Assembly (NCBI RefSeq): GCF_000331305.1
Contig: NZ_KB217478.1
Span: 676,904-740,903 of the forward strand
Reading direction: 5' to 3'
From: Calothrix sp. PCC 7103
GTDB lineage: Bacteria; Cyanobacteriota; Cyanobacteriia; Cyanobacteriales; Nostocaceae
Length of the DNA stretch: 64,000 bases
A program made the translations under genes and the position numbers. Positions 7,947 through 18,052 of the stretch are shown here, in pieces; position 1 is the first letter of the stretch; each line of letters opens with the position of its first letter. Under the pieces are notes generated by a model. It was given only the letters and a program-made list of their open reading frames with translations. It had not been told where the DNA came from and did no database searches.

Positions 7947-10900
7947 ATGTCCGCACAGAGTGATTCTGAAAGCTTATTTGCTGGCAATGGTGAGATGTGT
8001 CAACTCATGCGCGTGTATGATTGGTCACAAACACCGTTAGGCGCCGTTGAGAGTTGGCCTCAAAGTCTTAAAACCTCGGTACGGATAATATTGACTTCGC
8101 GTCAACCAATGTTTATTTGGTGGGGTGATGAACTTATCAACCTTTATAATGATGCCTATAAAAGTATTGTAGGTGGTAAGCATCCAGAAGCTTTGGGGCA
8201 ACCTGCTTCCCATGTGTGGCGTGAAATTTGGGAACAAATTGCTCCAAGGGCTGCATCGGCAATGCGTAATAATGAGGGGACTTATGATGAATCGTTGCTA
8301 CTGATTATGGAGCGCAATGGTTATCCAGAGGAAACTTATTATACATTTTCTTATAGCCCTGTTCCTAATGATCAAGGTGGTACGGGTGGTATTTTTTGCG
8401 CGAATACTGACAATACGCAGAGCATCATTGGTGAGCGTCAGTTAGCATTATTGCGTTCGTTAGCGGCTAGTACGGCAAATGCGCGCACGTTTAATACAGC
8501 CTGTACGCAGAGTATACAATCTTTAGAAAGCAATCCTTATGACATTCCGTTCGCGTTAATCTATCTCGTTGACGCGGATACTAGGCGCCTGATTTTAGCT
8601 GGCACTACTAGTAATATTACAGAGCATCCAATAGCTTTAGAAACAGTCACTCTTGATGAAAACTCTATATGGTCGTTTGCTGAAGTAATCGAATCGCAGC
8701 AAATCAATTTAATCTCTAATTTAGAAGCACATTATAATAACCTACCGCACGGTGCCTGGAATCAAGAACCATCACAAGCAGTTGTTGTACCAATATTACC
8801 ATCAGGAAAAACAGGTAAAGCCGGAATATTAATTGCTGCCTTAAATCCATTTAGACTCTTAGATAGTAATTATAAAAGATTTTTTGAGCTTGTTTCAAAT
8901 ACTATTGCTGCCAGCATAGCCAGCGCACAAGCTTATGAAGACGAACGGAAGCGTGCGGAAGCTTTAGCTGAAATTGACCGTGCTAAAACTGTTTTCTTTA
9001 GCAACGTTAGTCATGAATTTAGAACTCCACTCACTTTAATGTTAAGTCCAGTGGAAGATGCACTGACAGATACGGATGTACCTTTACCTCCACGCCAACA
9101 GGAACGAATTGAAGTAGTGCAGCGTAATAGTTTACGCTTGTTGAAATTAGTAAACAATTTGCTTGATTTTTCTCGTATTGAAGCAGAACGCATTCAGTTA
9201 GTATACGAACCAACCGACCTCGCAATCTTCACCGCAGATTTAGCGAGTATGTTTCGGTCTACGGTTGAACGGGTTGGTATGCGTTTAATTATAGATTGCC
9301 CAGAGCTAACAGAACCTGTGTATGTAGATCGGGAAATGTGGGAAAAGATAGTTCTTAACCTGCTTTCCAATGCCTTCAAATTTACTTTTGAAGGAGAAAT
9401 AGCGGTTGTATTACGTCAATTAAATGACCGCGTTGAGTTAGAAGTACGAGATACAGGTACAGGTATACCAAAATCCGAATTAGCACATATATTTGAACGG
9501 TTTCATCGAGTCAGTGGCGCCAAAGGTCGTTCGTTTGAAGGTTCTGGCATTGGTCTATCATTAGTTAATGAGTTAGTACTATTACACGGTGGAACAATTA
9601 ATGTAACTAGCGTTGTTGACCAAGGCACAAGTTTTATTGTATCAATACCCCTTGGTTGTACACATTTGGCGCCAGAACGTATAGGGACCGAACGCTCGCT
9701 CAGTTCCACTGCAACAAAAGCAACAGCCTATATAGAAGAAGCATCAAGTTGGATACCTCAAAGAGTAGAAAGTGCTGAGTATAAAGTGCTGAGTAATGAA
9801 TTAAATATTGAAAACAACACTACTTTACCCAACTCCACACTCAACACTCAACACTCTTCAAAAATTCTTCTTGTTGATGATAATACAGATATGCGTGAAT
9901 ATGTCAAGCGATTATTACAGGAGCATGGATATATTGTAGAAGCAGTTGAAGACGGTATTGCGGCCCTAGAGAAAGTCGAGCAACAAAAACCTGATTTAGT
10001 ATTAACAGATATTATGATGCCTAAACTTGATGGTTTAGGGTTATTACAACAACTACGGGCAAATTCAACTACAAGAGAAATTCCAATTATTCTACTATCT
10101 GCCCGCGCAGGAGAAGAATCCCGCATTGAAGGACTTTCTACAGGCGCCGACGATTATTTAATTAAACCATTTTCAGCACGGGAACTTATTGCACGAGTAG
10201 AAGCAAGTTTAAAATTAACGCGACTGCGACAAGAGTCTGCGCGTCGTGAGGAAGTAATTCTTGAGCGTGTTACCGATGCATTTTTTGCTTGTGATAACGA
10301 CTTGCGCTTTACCTACGTCAATGCAGCAGCAGCACAAATGATGCGAAAAACATGCGAAGAAATTATTGGTAAAACGCTGTGGGAAGTTTTCCCTGATGTT
10401 ATTGGTACTCCATTTGAGCAAGCGTACCTAAGCGCGATGCAAGAACAGAGTGTAGTTGAATTCGAGGAATATTACGCAACATATAATATTTGGGTTGAAG
10501 GGCGCCTTTTTCCCTCGCCAACTGGACTATCATCGTATTATCGAGACGTTACGGAGCGTAAACAAGTAGAAGAAGCACTGCGGCAAAGTGAAGCACAGTT
10601 TCGTCAACTAGCTGACGCAATGCCACAAATAGCATGGACTGCAACAAAAGATGGCGCCCCAATATATGTTAATCAGCGATGGATTGATTATACAGGGTTA
10701 ACATTAGAGCAAACTTTAGACCAAGGCTTTATTGCACAAGTTATTCATCCAGATGATTTTGAACCAACGTATGAAGTTTGGAATACAAGTCTGGCAACAG
10801 GGAGTCTTTATCAAACCGAATTTCGGCTTAACAATATTGTATCGTTAGAAAAACAATATCGTTGGTTTTTGTGTCGGGCAATACCAATTCATGATACTAC

Positions 10901-12530
10901 AGGGCAAATTACACAATGGTATGGTACTTTAACAGATATTACCGAGCTTAAGCTAGCGGAAAAAACACTGCGTGAAAGCGAGGAACGTTTCCGCAACATG
11001 GCTGATAATGCTCCCTTCATGGTTTGGGTTACTGACTCCACTGGCTACTGTACATATCTTAGTCAAAGCTGGTACGATTTTTCAGGTCATACTGAAGCAA
11101 CTGGTTTAGGATTTGGATGGTTAGATGCTACACACCCAGAAGACCGTGAATACACTGAAGAAATATTCAAAGCAGCTAACGCACGGTATGAAGCTTTCCA
11201 GATAGAATACCGTTTGCGGCGCCACGACGGTCAGTATTTTTGGGTAATGGACGCTGCTAGTCCTTGGTTTGGGGTAAATGGTGAATATCAAGGTTATATC
11301 GGTTCAGTGATTGATATTTCCGAACGAAAGCAAGCTGAAGCGGAGCGTGCGCGTCTTTTACAATTAGAGCAAACAGCTAGACTTGAAGCAGAAAAAGCTA
11401 ACCGTATTAAAGATGAGTTTTTGGCTATATTATCACATGAGTTACGCACACCGCTTAACCCTATCCTTGGTTGGTCGAAACTTTTGCAAAGTGGCAAGTT
11501 AAACGAAGCAAAAACAAAAGAAGCTGTAAAAATTATTGAGCGCAATGCAAAATTGCAATCTGAACTCATCGAAGATTTGCTTGATGTTTCGCGAATATTG
11601 CAAGGTAAGCTAAATTTAAATATATATCCAATTAATTTAGCAGCAACAATTGAAGCCGCGATTGAAACAGTCCAACTAGCAGCAGAGGCTAAATCAATTC
11701 AGTTAGAAGCCAAATTTGAATCAAATGTTGAAAAAGTTTTAGGAGATGCCGCACGTTTACAGCAAGTTGTGTGGAATTTACTCTCTAATGGAGTTAAGTT
11801 TACACCCGTGGGTGGGCGCCTGGAAGTGGAGTTATCATTTGCTCGTGATGAAAGCAACTTTGCTCAAATTACAGTTAGCGATACAGGAAAAGGTATTTCC
11901 CCTGAATTTCTACCCCATGTGTTCGACTACTTTCGACAAGCAGATAGTACAACAACACGCATGTTTGGGGGATTAGGATTAGGACTTGCTATCGTGCGTC
12001 ACCTGGTGGAATTACACGGTGGTACGGTTCGTGCAGATAGTCCAGGTGAAGGAATGGGTGCAACTTTTACGATTAAATTACCGTTAGTAAAAACAGAGTC
12101 AACTGAAGAAGTAGTATCAAAAACATCCGAGTCATCGCTCAATTTAAACGGTATTAAAATTTTAGTAGTCGATGATGAAACCGATTCACGAGAACTAGTA
12201 AAATTTATAGTAGAACAAGCAGGCGCCGAAGTCATTGCAGCAGATGGAGCAAAACAAGCATTAGCAACATTAACGCAGTGGTTGCCAAATATACTAATTA
12301 GTGATATTGGAATGCCAGAAATGAATGGTTATATGTTACTACAACAAGTCAGAAAATTGGCGCCGCAACAAGGAGGACAAATACCAGCAATAGCTTTAAC
12401 AGCATACGCAGGAGATTATAATAAACAGCAAGCGATAGCAGCAGGATTCCAAGGACATATCGCCAAACCAATCGAACCAATAAATCTACTAAAAGCTATT
12501 AAAGATTTAATTTTAACTCCTTACTCGTAA
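7947..12530 (+). CDS. Hybrid histidine kinase with two complete kinase cores
   Basis: A 1527-residue cytoplasmic protein. Order: PAS-like sensor (about 20-150), GAF (about 170-330), HisKA with His356 in VSHEFRTPL, HATPase (NLLSNAFKFT, GSGIGLSL), REC with Asp688 in LTDIMMPKLDG, three PAS/PAC units (about 760-1130), a second HisKA with His1164 in LSHELRTPL, a second HATPase (NLLSNGVKFT, GGLGLGLAI), and a C-terminal REC with Asp1453 in ISDIGMPEMNG. No membrane segment is seen. Both cores keep the residues needed for activity, so two phosphorelays may be run by one polypeptide. The linker before the first REC (about residues 608-637) is encoded by an intergenic-type repeat. It is transcribed alone and ends at a hairpin; the signal sensed is unknown. 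Confidence 0.93.
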   Translation: MSAQSDSESLFAGNGEMCQLMRVYDWSQTPLGAVESWPQSLKTSVRIILTSRQPMFIWWGDELINLYNDAYKSIVGGKHPEALGQPASHVWREIWEQIAPRAASAMRNNEGTYDESLLLIMERNGYPEETYYTFSYSPVPNDQGGTGGIFCANTDNTQSIIGERQLALLRSLAASTANARTFNTACTQSIQSLESNPYDIPFALIYLVDADTRRLILAGTTSNITEHPIALETVTLDENSIWSFAEVIESQQINLISNLEAHYNNLPHGAWNQEPSQAVVVPILPSGKTGKAGILIAALNPFRLLDSNYKRFFELVSNTIAASIASAQAYEDERKRAEALAEIDRAKTVFFSNVSHEFRTPLTLMLSPVEDALTDTDVPLPPRQQERIEVVQRNSLRLLKLVNNLLDFSRIEAERIQLVYEPTDLAIFTADLASMFRSTVERVGMRLIIDCPELTEPVYVDREMWEKIVLNLLSNAFKFTFEGEIAVVLRQLNDRVELEVRDTGTGIPKSELAHIFERFHRVSGAKGRSFEGSGIGLSLVNELVLLHGGTINVTSVVDQGTSFIVSIPLGCTHLAPERIGTERSLSSTATKATAYIEEASSWIPQRVESAEYKVLSNELNIENNTTLPNSTLNTQHSSKILLVDDNTDMREYVKRLLQEHGYIVEAVEDGIAALEKVEQQKPDLVLTDIMMPKLDGLGLLQQLRANSTTREIPIILLSARAGEESRIEGLSTGADDYLIKPFSARELIARVEASLKLTRLRQESARREEVILERVTDAFFACDNDLRFTYVNAAAAQMMRKTCEEIIGKTLWEVFPDVIGTPFEQAYLSAMQEQSVVEFEEYYATYNIWVEGRLFPSPTGLSSYYRDVTERKQVEEALRQSEAQFRQLADAMPQIAWTATKDGAPIYVNQRWIDYTGLTLEQTLDQGFIAQVIHPDDFEPTYEVWNTSLATGSLYQTEFRLNNIVSLEKQYRWFLCRAIPIHDTTGQITQWYGTLTDITELKLAEKTLRESEERFRNMADNAPFMVWVTDSTGYCTYLSQSWYDFSGHTEATGLGFGWLDATHPEDREYTEEIFKAANARYEAFQIEYRLRRHDGQYFWVMDAASPWFGVNGEYQGYIGSVIDISERKQAEAERARLLQLEQTARLEAEKANRIKDEFLAILSHELRTPLNPILGWSKLLQSGKLNEAKTKEAVKIIERNAKLQSELIEDLLDVSRILQGKLNLNIYPINLAATIEAAIETVQLAAEAKSIQLEAKFESNVEKVLGDAARLQQVVWNLLSNGVKFTPVGGRLEVELSFARDESNFAQITVSDTGKGISPEFLPHVFDYFRQADSTTTRMFGGLGLGLAIVRHLVELHGGTVRADSPGEGMGATFTIKLPLVKTESTEEVVSKTSESSLNLNGIKILVVDDETDSRELVKFIVEQAGAEVIAADGAKQALATLTQWLPNILISDIGMPEMNGYMLLQQVRKLAPQQGGQIPAIALTAYAGDYNKQQAIAAGFQGHIAKPIEPINLLKAIKDLILTPYS
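9771..9856. repeat. Intergenic-type heptad repeat inside the kinase gene
   Basis: AGTGCTGAGT occurs twice (9771-9780 and 9785-9794), and about 35 bp further on the near-complement ACTCAACACTCAACACTC follows, forming an imperfect hairpin. Such tandem AGTGCTGAGT strings are normally found between genes in filamentous cyanobacteria. Here the insert stays in frame and encodes a low-complexity Asn/Thr/Ser-rich linker. Confidence 0.6.
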
Positions 12531-12532
12531 GA

Positions 12533-12587
12533 TGCGTGACGCGACTAGTTCATTAGTTTTACTTTGCGATTGTTATGGCGTCACGCA
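12533..12587. terminator. Hairpin between convergent genes
   Basis: Perfect 10-bp arms TGCGTGACGC (12533-12542) and GCGTCACGCA (12578-12587) with a 35-nt loop, between the ends of the hybrid kinase and the DUF3616 gene. There is no T-run, so it may be a dispersed repeat acting as a bidirectional end rather than a classical terminator. Confidence 0.45.
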
Positions 12588-12589
12588 CC

Positions 12590-13678
12590 CTACCTCCTAA
12601 CTTTTAATTCAAACACATCTGCCAATATACCTGTATCTCCAACAACTCTTTTCGTTTTCGATGGTGAGTCATATACTACCAATAATGAAGGCTTTCCTAA
12701 TACTTGTTGAAATAATGTCATTCCTTCCGCATGGTCATCTCGGTTCCCATAAGGAATATCAAGTACAACTTCAGGACGGTGTAAAACATTTTCTTGTAAA
12801 TTAAAACCATCGCACAATCTATAAACTTGTACTGGCCCATCTAAATCCATTGTCGGCCCAGCTAAAATTAATAAATCCCTGCCATCACGACATATATCAC
12901 GAATTCCTAAACCGTTTAAATATAAAAAATGCTTTTTATAGAAACTATCTCCTAATTGTGCTAATTTTAGTACCCCGGTACTGAATTCTTCTAATTCTAG
13001 TTCTAATATGACTGCCCAACCGCGTAAAACTGGCCCACGCAAACCAAGAATAACTCGACTACCTTCAACTTCGATACCTTCAATATCAAAACCGTTGTCT
13101 TTGCCTGGAATGTGTGCTTTGATAAAGGCGCCGAGATGAGAGTCTTGAGTTAAAGCATCAATTAACACATTGCCTGTTGGTGTTAATTCTAATTTAGCTG
13201 CACTTAATTGTTGAGTTGAATTTTCAGGATGTGAGCATGAAGCAAATAACTCTCCATTTACGAGAGGTATACGTCCAAGAATGTAACGGTTTGGTTCTGT
13301 TTCGATAGTTGCTAATCTTTGTACATTTTTAATATCAGATTTGTCGAGTTTAGGTTTTTTGCGCTTGTAGCTATGAGAACCAACGAACCACAGATAATAA
13401 TTACTATATGCTAGCCCTTCGATGTCAATTTCTTCATCGGATGCTGCTGGTAAATCGATAAAATCTGTAACTTGATACTGCTTGTGTTCACCAAAATTAC
13501 TGGTATCAATTATGCTTAAACGCTCAATCGTAGATGTTTCATCAGAACCTAGCCACAAATGTTTTTCGGTTTGTAGTAAAACTGCCGAAGTATCTTCTCG
13601 GTGTTTTTTAAAACTTTCGTTAAAGCTCAGTAGAATTGTTTGGATTGACTGGTTATTAATCATCGCGTATGAATTCAA
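12590..13678 (-). CDS. DUF3616 domain protein
   Basis: A 362-residue soluble protein. The DEEIDIEGLAY and GFDIEGIEVEG repeats, HAEGMTLF and the GLRGPVLRGWAVILELE segment are typical of DUF3616 proteins, which are probably beta-propellers (repeated short strands ending in acidic EG motifs). No catalytic role is established. No signal peptide is seen. Two starts are possible, ATG at 13678 or ATG at 13663 (MINNQSIQTILL). It is convergent with the hybrid kinase and divergent from the CHAD gene. Confidence 0.8.
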   Translation of the reverse strand: MNSYAMINNQSIQTILLSFNESFKKHREDTSAVLLQTEKHLWLGSDETSTIERLSIIDTSNFGEHKQYQVTDFIDLPAASDEEIDIEGLAYSNYYLWFVGSHSYKRKKPKLDKSDIKNVQRLATIETEPNRYILGRIPLVNGELFASCSHPENSTQQLSAAKLELTPTGNVLIDALTQDSHLGAFIKAHIPGKDNGFDIEGIEVEGSRVILGLRGPVLRGWAVILELELEEFSTGVLKLAQLGDSFYKKHFLYLNGLGIRDICRDGRDLLILAGPTMDLDGPVQVYRLCDGFNLQENVLHRPEVVLDIPYGNRDDHAEGMTLFQQVLGKPSLLVVYDSPSKTKRVVGDTGILADVFELKVRR

Positions 13679-13901
13679 AAGTATAAAAACAAAAAGCGTG
13701 TTATTTATTTTACTTTATCTTGTCAACAATGAATATTAAGAGACATAATTATATTTAAACAAATTTGTATAAGTAATAAATATACTAAAGTAAATATACG
13801 ACTTAAGGTAGATTTCAAATATTCTGTAAATTAAATATTATTTTTGTTTATGGAATAAATTATTTGTATTAATAAGCACAAATAACTTATCCAAATAAAA
13901 T

Positions 13902-13941
13902 AGAAGTTTTTATTTTAACTTATTCCATTTTAGAACTTCTA
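13902..13941 (+). promoter_or_regulatory. Inverted repeat upstream of CHAD gene
   Basis: Arms TAGAAGTT (13902-13909) and AACTTCTA (13934-13941) with a 24-nt loop, ending about 25 bp before the CHAD start codon. It could be an operator or a leader hairpin; only its position suggests a role. Confidence 0.25.
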
Positions 13942-13966
13942 CGACAACCTAATCAGGCGTGATTTT

Positions 13967-14983
13967 ATGACACTAGCAACTCAAACTGTTGTCAAAACCC
14001 TAGGAGACTATGCTTACCAGGCAATTCAAAAGCACTTCAAAAAAACCTTAAAGTGGGAAAAAACAGTAAAAAAGGATGAAGACCCAGAAGCGTTGCATCA
14101 AATGCGAGTAGGAATGCGGCGCCTACGCACTGTAGTTAGTCGGTTTGGATTCGTCGTCAATTTACCAAAAGCTGTTACAGACCGTAAAATTGGTAAAATA
14201 GCACGGCGCCTGGGTAATCTTAGAGACTTAGATGTACTAAAAGAATCTGTAGTAAACAATTTTCAGCCTCATTTACCACCTGAAGAACTCAAGCATTTAG
14301 AAAAAGCGTTCAATGCTATCGACAAGCAACGTCAGCAAGCATTGACTAATGTAAAAGCGACACTCAAAGACGGACGCTACAAATCGCTCAAAACTTCACT
14401 TGACCATTGGCTCGAAGAACCAAGATACCAAGAATCGGCATCGCTATCAATAGATTTAGCTTTGCCCGACTTGCTTCTACCAGAGGTAAGTTACTTTTTG
14501 TTACATCCAGGTTGGCAATTTGGAATGCCATTAGGAAGTAATAACGGTGTTTCCACGTCAACCTCTTTATTAAGAAGTTATCCGAAGGGAATGACGAGTA
14601 CACACGTAGAGCAAAATTTGAGTTCTAACCACGAAGTTTTGCATAGTCTACGCAAACAAGCTAAACGTCTACGTTATCAAATGGAACTGTTCACCGAATT
14701 TTACGGTGAAACCTACGGAGAGCATCTTATCGAAGTTAAAAATATCCAAGATATATTAGGAGAAATTCACGATAGCGATGTTTTAGAAGACTGGTTAGTA
14801 GATGTGTTCGGTGAAGACTTTACAGAAAAACTCCCAACTTTCACAAGTTTACTAGTTGACAAACGTCATCAATTATGGCAAAAATGGGCGCCTATCCAAA
14901 GACGGTATACGCAGTTAGACACAAGAAACCAACTTCACCTAGCCATCTTAAACCCAATATCAAAGCTACTGGAAGATAATTAG
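13967..14983 (+). CDS. CHAD domain protein
   Basis: A 338-residue basic protein with the conserved histidine/arginine helices of the CHAD fold: ALHQMRVGMRRLRTVVSRF near residue 45 and VLHSLRKQAKRLRYQMELF near residue 225, plus RLGNLRDLDVL and IQDILGEIHDSDVL. CHAD domains are helical bundles that bind polyphosphate, and in cyanobacteria they may associate with polyphosphate granules. No CYTH phosphatase domain is fused or adjacent. It is preceded by a 288-bp AT-rich spacer. Family is sure; cellular role is inferred. Confidence 0.88.
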   Translation: MTLATQTVVKTLGDYAYQAIQKHFKKTLKWEKTVKKDEDPEALHQMRVGMRRLRTVVSRFGFVVNLPKAVTDRKIGKIARRLGNLRDLDVLKESVVNNFQPHLPPEELKHLEKAFNAIDKQRQQALTNVKATLKDGRYKSLKTSLDHWLEEPRYQESASLSIDLALPDLLLPEVSYFLLHPGWQFGMPLGSNNGVSTSTSLLRSYPKGMTSTHVEQNLSSNHEVLHSLRKQAKRLRYQMELFTEFYGETYGEHLIEVKNIQDILGEIHDSDVLEDWLVDVFGEDFTEKLPTFTSLLVDKRHQLWQKWAPIQRRYTQLDTRNQLHLAILNPISKLLEDN

Positions 14984-15139
14984 CTGAATTTATTTACAAT
15001 TGCACCAGTTAATAACCCCAATTGTAGAGACTGAATTAATTCGGTCTCTAAATTTTCGCATTTTTGCATAAACTCGCAGTAGCTGAACCTATATGAATGT
15101 AGTGTATTAATATGTTTTGATACATAGAGGGAAAACTAC

Positions 15140-18052
15140 ATGAATTGTTCAACAATAATAGATTTATTACAGTATCGTTCGCTACATGAAAATCAAAAAA
15201 ATCAAAACATCTATACCTTTCTCCAAGATGGAGAAACTGAAGCAGGTAGCTTATCCTATCAAGAATTAGAGAAAAAAGCGCGCGCAATTGGTGCGTATCT
15301 TCAGTCACTCAATGCTTACGGCAACAGAGTTGTATTATTATATTCACCTGGGTTAGAATTTATCGCAGGATTTTTTGGATGTTTATATGCTGGCGCCATT
15401 GCAGTTCCTGCTTATCCACCGCGACCAGACCAAACGCTAGATAGGCTTAATGCAATTGTAAGTGATGCCGAGGCGAAATTTGCTTTTACCACTACATCTT
15501 TAGTCAACTACTTACAAAGTCGGTTTGCAGAAAATCCAAAGTTAATGGCATTAAATTTAATTGCCACTGATAATATTATTAATACTACTGATGCTGATTG
15601 GCACCAACCTAAAATCAACACTGACACACTCGCGTTTCTTCAGTACACATCTGGTTCAACAGGGGCGCCTAAAGGTGTAATGATAAGTCACGGTAACATG
15701 ATGCATAACTTGGCGATGGGTGCAGCAGCAAGTGAGTTTCACGCAAACAGTCGCACTATTACTTGGTTGCCGTTTGGTCATAATACAGGAATGCTAACTG
15801 GAGTTGTACAACCGCTTTACAATAATTTTCCTGTAATCATTATGTCACCGCTTGACTTTCTACAAAAGCCGTTACGGTGGTTAACGGCTATTTCGCAATA
15901 TAAAGGAACTCAAAGTCTAGCGCCTAATTTTGCATATGATTTAGTTTGTTTTAGAACAACACCCGAAGAACGAGCTACACTTGATTTGAGTTGCTGGGAA
16001 TTAGCTGCGAGTGGGGCCGAACCAGTACGTGCAGAAACTATAGAAAGGTTTGTCAACACGTTCTCTCCATATGGTTTTCGTCGCGAAGCATTTATTGTTG
16101 GTTACGGGATGGCAGAGAGTGTTGTAACTATTTCTGTTGGTGATAAGCACAAACCTGTCGTTATTTTAGACATTGAAAAAGCCGCGTTTGAACAAAACCG
16201 CATTGTTGTTACTACGAATACAAACGAAACGACACAGAAGATAGTTAGTTGCGGTCGTACTTTGTTAGACCAGAAAATTATCATCGTTAACCCTGAATCA
16301 TTAACGCAATGTCAAACCGGAGAAGTTGGAGAAGTCTGGGTGTCAAGTCCAAGCGTTGCTCAAGGATACTGGAATAATGAAAAGGCAACTCAAGAAATTA
16401 CTGGATATCTAGCAGATACACATGAGGAACCATTTCTACGCACCGGGGACTTGGGATTTTTACACGATGGTGAATTGTTTGTTACTGGGCGCCTAAAAGA
16501 TTTGATTATTATTAGAGGTCGCAACCATTACCCTCAAGATATTGAATTTACTGTACAAAATAGTCACCCTGCCTTACAGCCAAGTTGCAACGCAGCCTTT
16601 TCTATTGAATTAGAAAGTGAAGAACGACTAGTTATTGCTCAAGAAGTAAAGCAAACACACTTAGATAATTTAGATATTGATGAAGTTATAACAGCGATTC
16701 GTCAAGCAGTATCAAAGCATCATGATTTACAAGTATATGCAGTATTATTACTGAAGCCAGGTACAATTCCCAAAACATCAAGTAATAAAATCCAACGTCA
16801 TGCTTGTCGAGTTGGCTTTTTGAATGAAAATTTAGAAACAATATTAGGTGGTATTCATAAAATCTCGACTATACCAAATATTATCGAAAAAGCTATCAAC
16901 CGTAATCTACTTATAGAGGTGCCGACTGAACAGCGACAAACATTGCTTGTGTCATATATTCAAGATACAATCTCTAGAATTCTTAAAGTTGAAGTAAGTG
17001 AAATTAACAGCGAACAAACGATTACTAGTATGGGACTCGACTCGCTAATGATAGCTGAGTTAGGCAGTGTATTGGAATCTGAATTAACATGTAGCTTTGA
17101 TGCTGCATTGGTTTTCAATTATCCAACAGTGTCCGCACTAGCGAATTATTTAGTAAATGAAGTCATTTTACCAGATAAACCCACAACTTCTTCGTATAAT
17201 CCTTTAGTCACAATTCAGACAGGAACTTCTAAAACTCCCTTTTTTTGTGTGCCAGGGAGCGTAGGTACAGCATTTTACCTTCACACACTGGCAACTCACC
17301 TTGGAGCAGACCAACCATTTTACGGTTTGCAGGCAGTTGGGCTTGATGGTGATAGAGAACCAGTTGCACGAGTCGAACACATTGCAGCTAATTATATTAA
17401 AGCTATACAAACTATTCAACCAACTGGACCTTATTTTATTGGTGGTCACTCATTCGGGGGTAAAGTCGCGTTCGAGATGAGTCAACAGCTGCAAAAACAA
17501 GGTTCAACAGTTGCTTTACTAGCAATTCTTGATATTCCGGCCCCCATAACCGACTTATCAATTGTTGTTGAATGGGATGATATAAAATCAATGATTGAAG
17601 TTACTAGTTTATTTGCTAGATTACGAGGAAAAAATTTTAAGATATCTTATAATGATTTAGCGCAACTGACGCCGGATAAACAATTAAGTTACGTAATAGA
17701 ACAGCTACAAGTATTCAACGTTTTGCCGATGGATGCAGGAACAAGGCAAATGCACGGTTTTGTCAAAGTTCTTCAAGCAAACCTACGTGCGATGGCAAAC
17801 TATTTACCACAAGAAATATATCCAACACCAATTGTTTTGTTTCGAGCAAATGAGGTTCATCCTTGGGATGCATCAACATGGCTTTCAGAAACAATGCAAC
17901 AAGAAAAAGCATTTGGCTGGGATAAATTTACAAATACATCTCTGGAAATATTCTCTGTTCCGGGCGACCACGTTACAATGATGACTGAACCAAACGTTCA
18001 GATTCTTGCTCAATATTTAAAAACTTGTCTCAGCGCAAAGCGTACACATTAA
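15140..18052 (+). CDS. Fatty acyl-AMP ligase - acyl carrier - thioesterase fusion
   Basis: A 970-residue three-domain enzyme. Residues 1-580 are an adenylating domain with FLQYTSGSTGAPKGVMISH and RTGDLGFLHDGELFVTGRLKD. The ending RNHYPQDIEFTVQNSHPAL is characteristic of fatty acyl-AMP ligases rather than CoA ligases. Residues about 600-675 are a carrier protein with Ser635 in MGLDSLM for the phosphopantetheine arm. Residues about 700-965 are a thioesterase with Ser771 in GGHSFGG and a late GDHVTMM histidine. It could activate a fatty acid, load it and release it as acid, ester or amide without any condensation domain. A good ribosome site (GAGGG) precedes the ATG. Its 3' end overlaps the convergent FkbM gene by 23 bp. 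The product is unknown. Confidence 0.92.
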   Translation: MNCSTIIDLLQYRSLHENQKNQNIYTFLQDGETEAGSLSYQELEKKARAIGAYLQSLNAYGNRVVLLYSPGLEFIAGFFGCLYAGAIAVPAYPPRPDQTLDRLNAIVSDAEAKFAFTTTSLVNYLQSRFAENPKLMALNLIATDNIINTTDADWHQPKINTDTLAFLQYTSGSTGAPKGVMISHGNMMHNLAMGAAASEFHANSRTITWLPFGHNTGMLTGVVQPLYNNFPVIIMSPLDFLQKPLRWLTAISQYKGTQSLAPNFAYDLVCFRTTPEERATLDLSCWELAASGAEPVRAETIERFVNTFSPYGFRREAFIVGYGMAESVVTISVGDKHKPVVILDIEKAAFEQNRIVVTTNTNETTQKIVSCGRTLLDQKIIIVNPESLTQCQTGEVGEVWVSSPSVAQGYWNNEKATQEITGYLADTHEEPFLRTGDLGFLHDGELFVTGRLKDLIIIRGRNHYPQDIEFTVQNSHPALQPSCNAAFSIELESEERLVIAQEVKQTHLDNLDIDEVITAIRQAVSKHHDLQVYAVLLLKPGTIPKTSSNKIQRHACRVGFLNENLETILGGIHKISTIPNIIEKAINRNLLIEVPTEQRQTLLVSYIQDTISRILKVEVSEINSEQTITSMGLDSLMIAELGSVLESELTCSFDAALVFNYPTVSALANYLVNEVILPDKPTTSSYNPLVTIQTGTSKTPFFCVPGSVGTAFYLHTLATHLGADQPFYGLQAVGLDGDREPVARVEHIAANYIKAIQTIQPTGPYFIGGHSFGGKVAFEMSQQLQKQGSTVALLAILDIPAPITDLSIVVEWDDIKSMIEVTSLFARLRGKNFKISYNDLAQLTPDKQLSYVIEQLQVFNVLPMDAGTRQMHGFVKVLQANLRAMANYLPQEIYPTPIVLFRANEVHPWDASTWLSETMQQEKAFGWDKFTNTSLEIFSVPGDHVTMMTEPNVQILAQYLKTCLSAKRTH

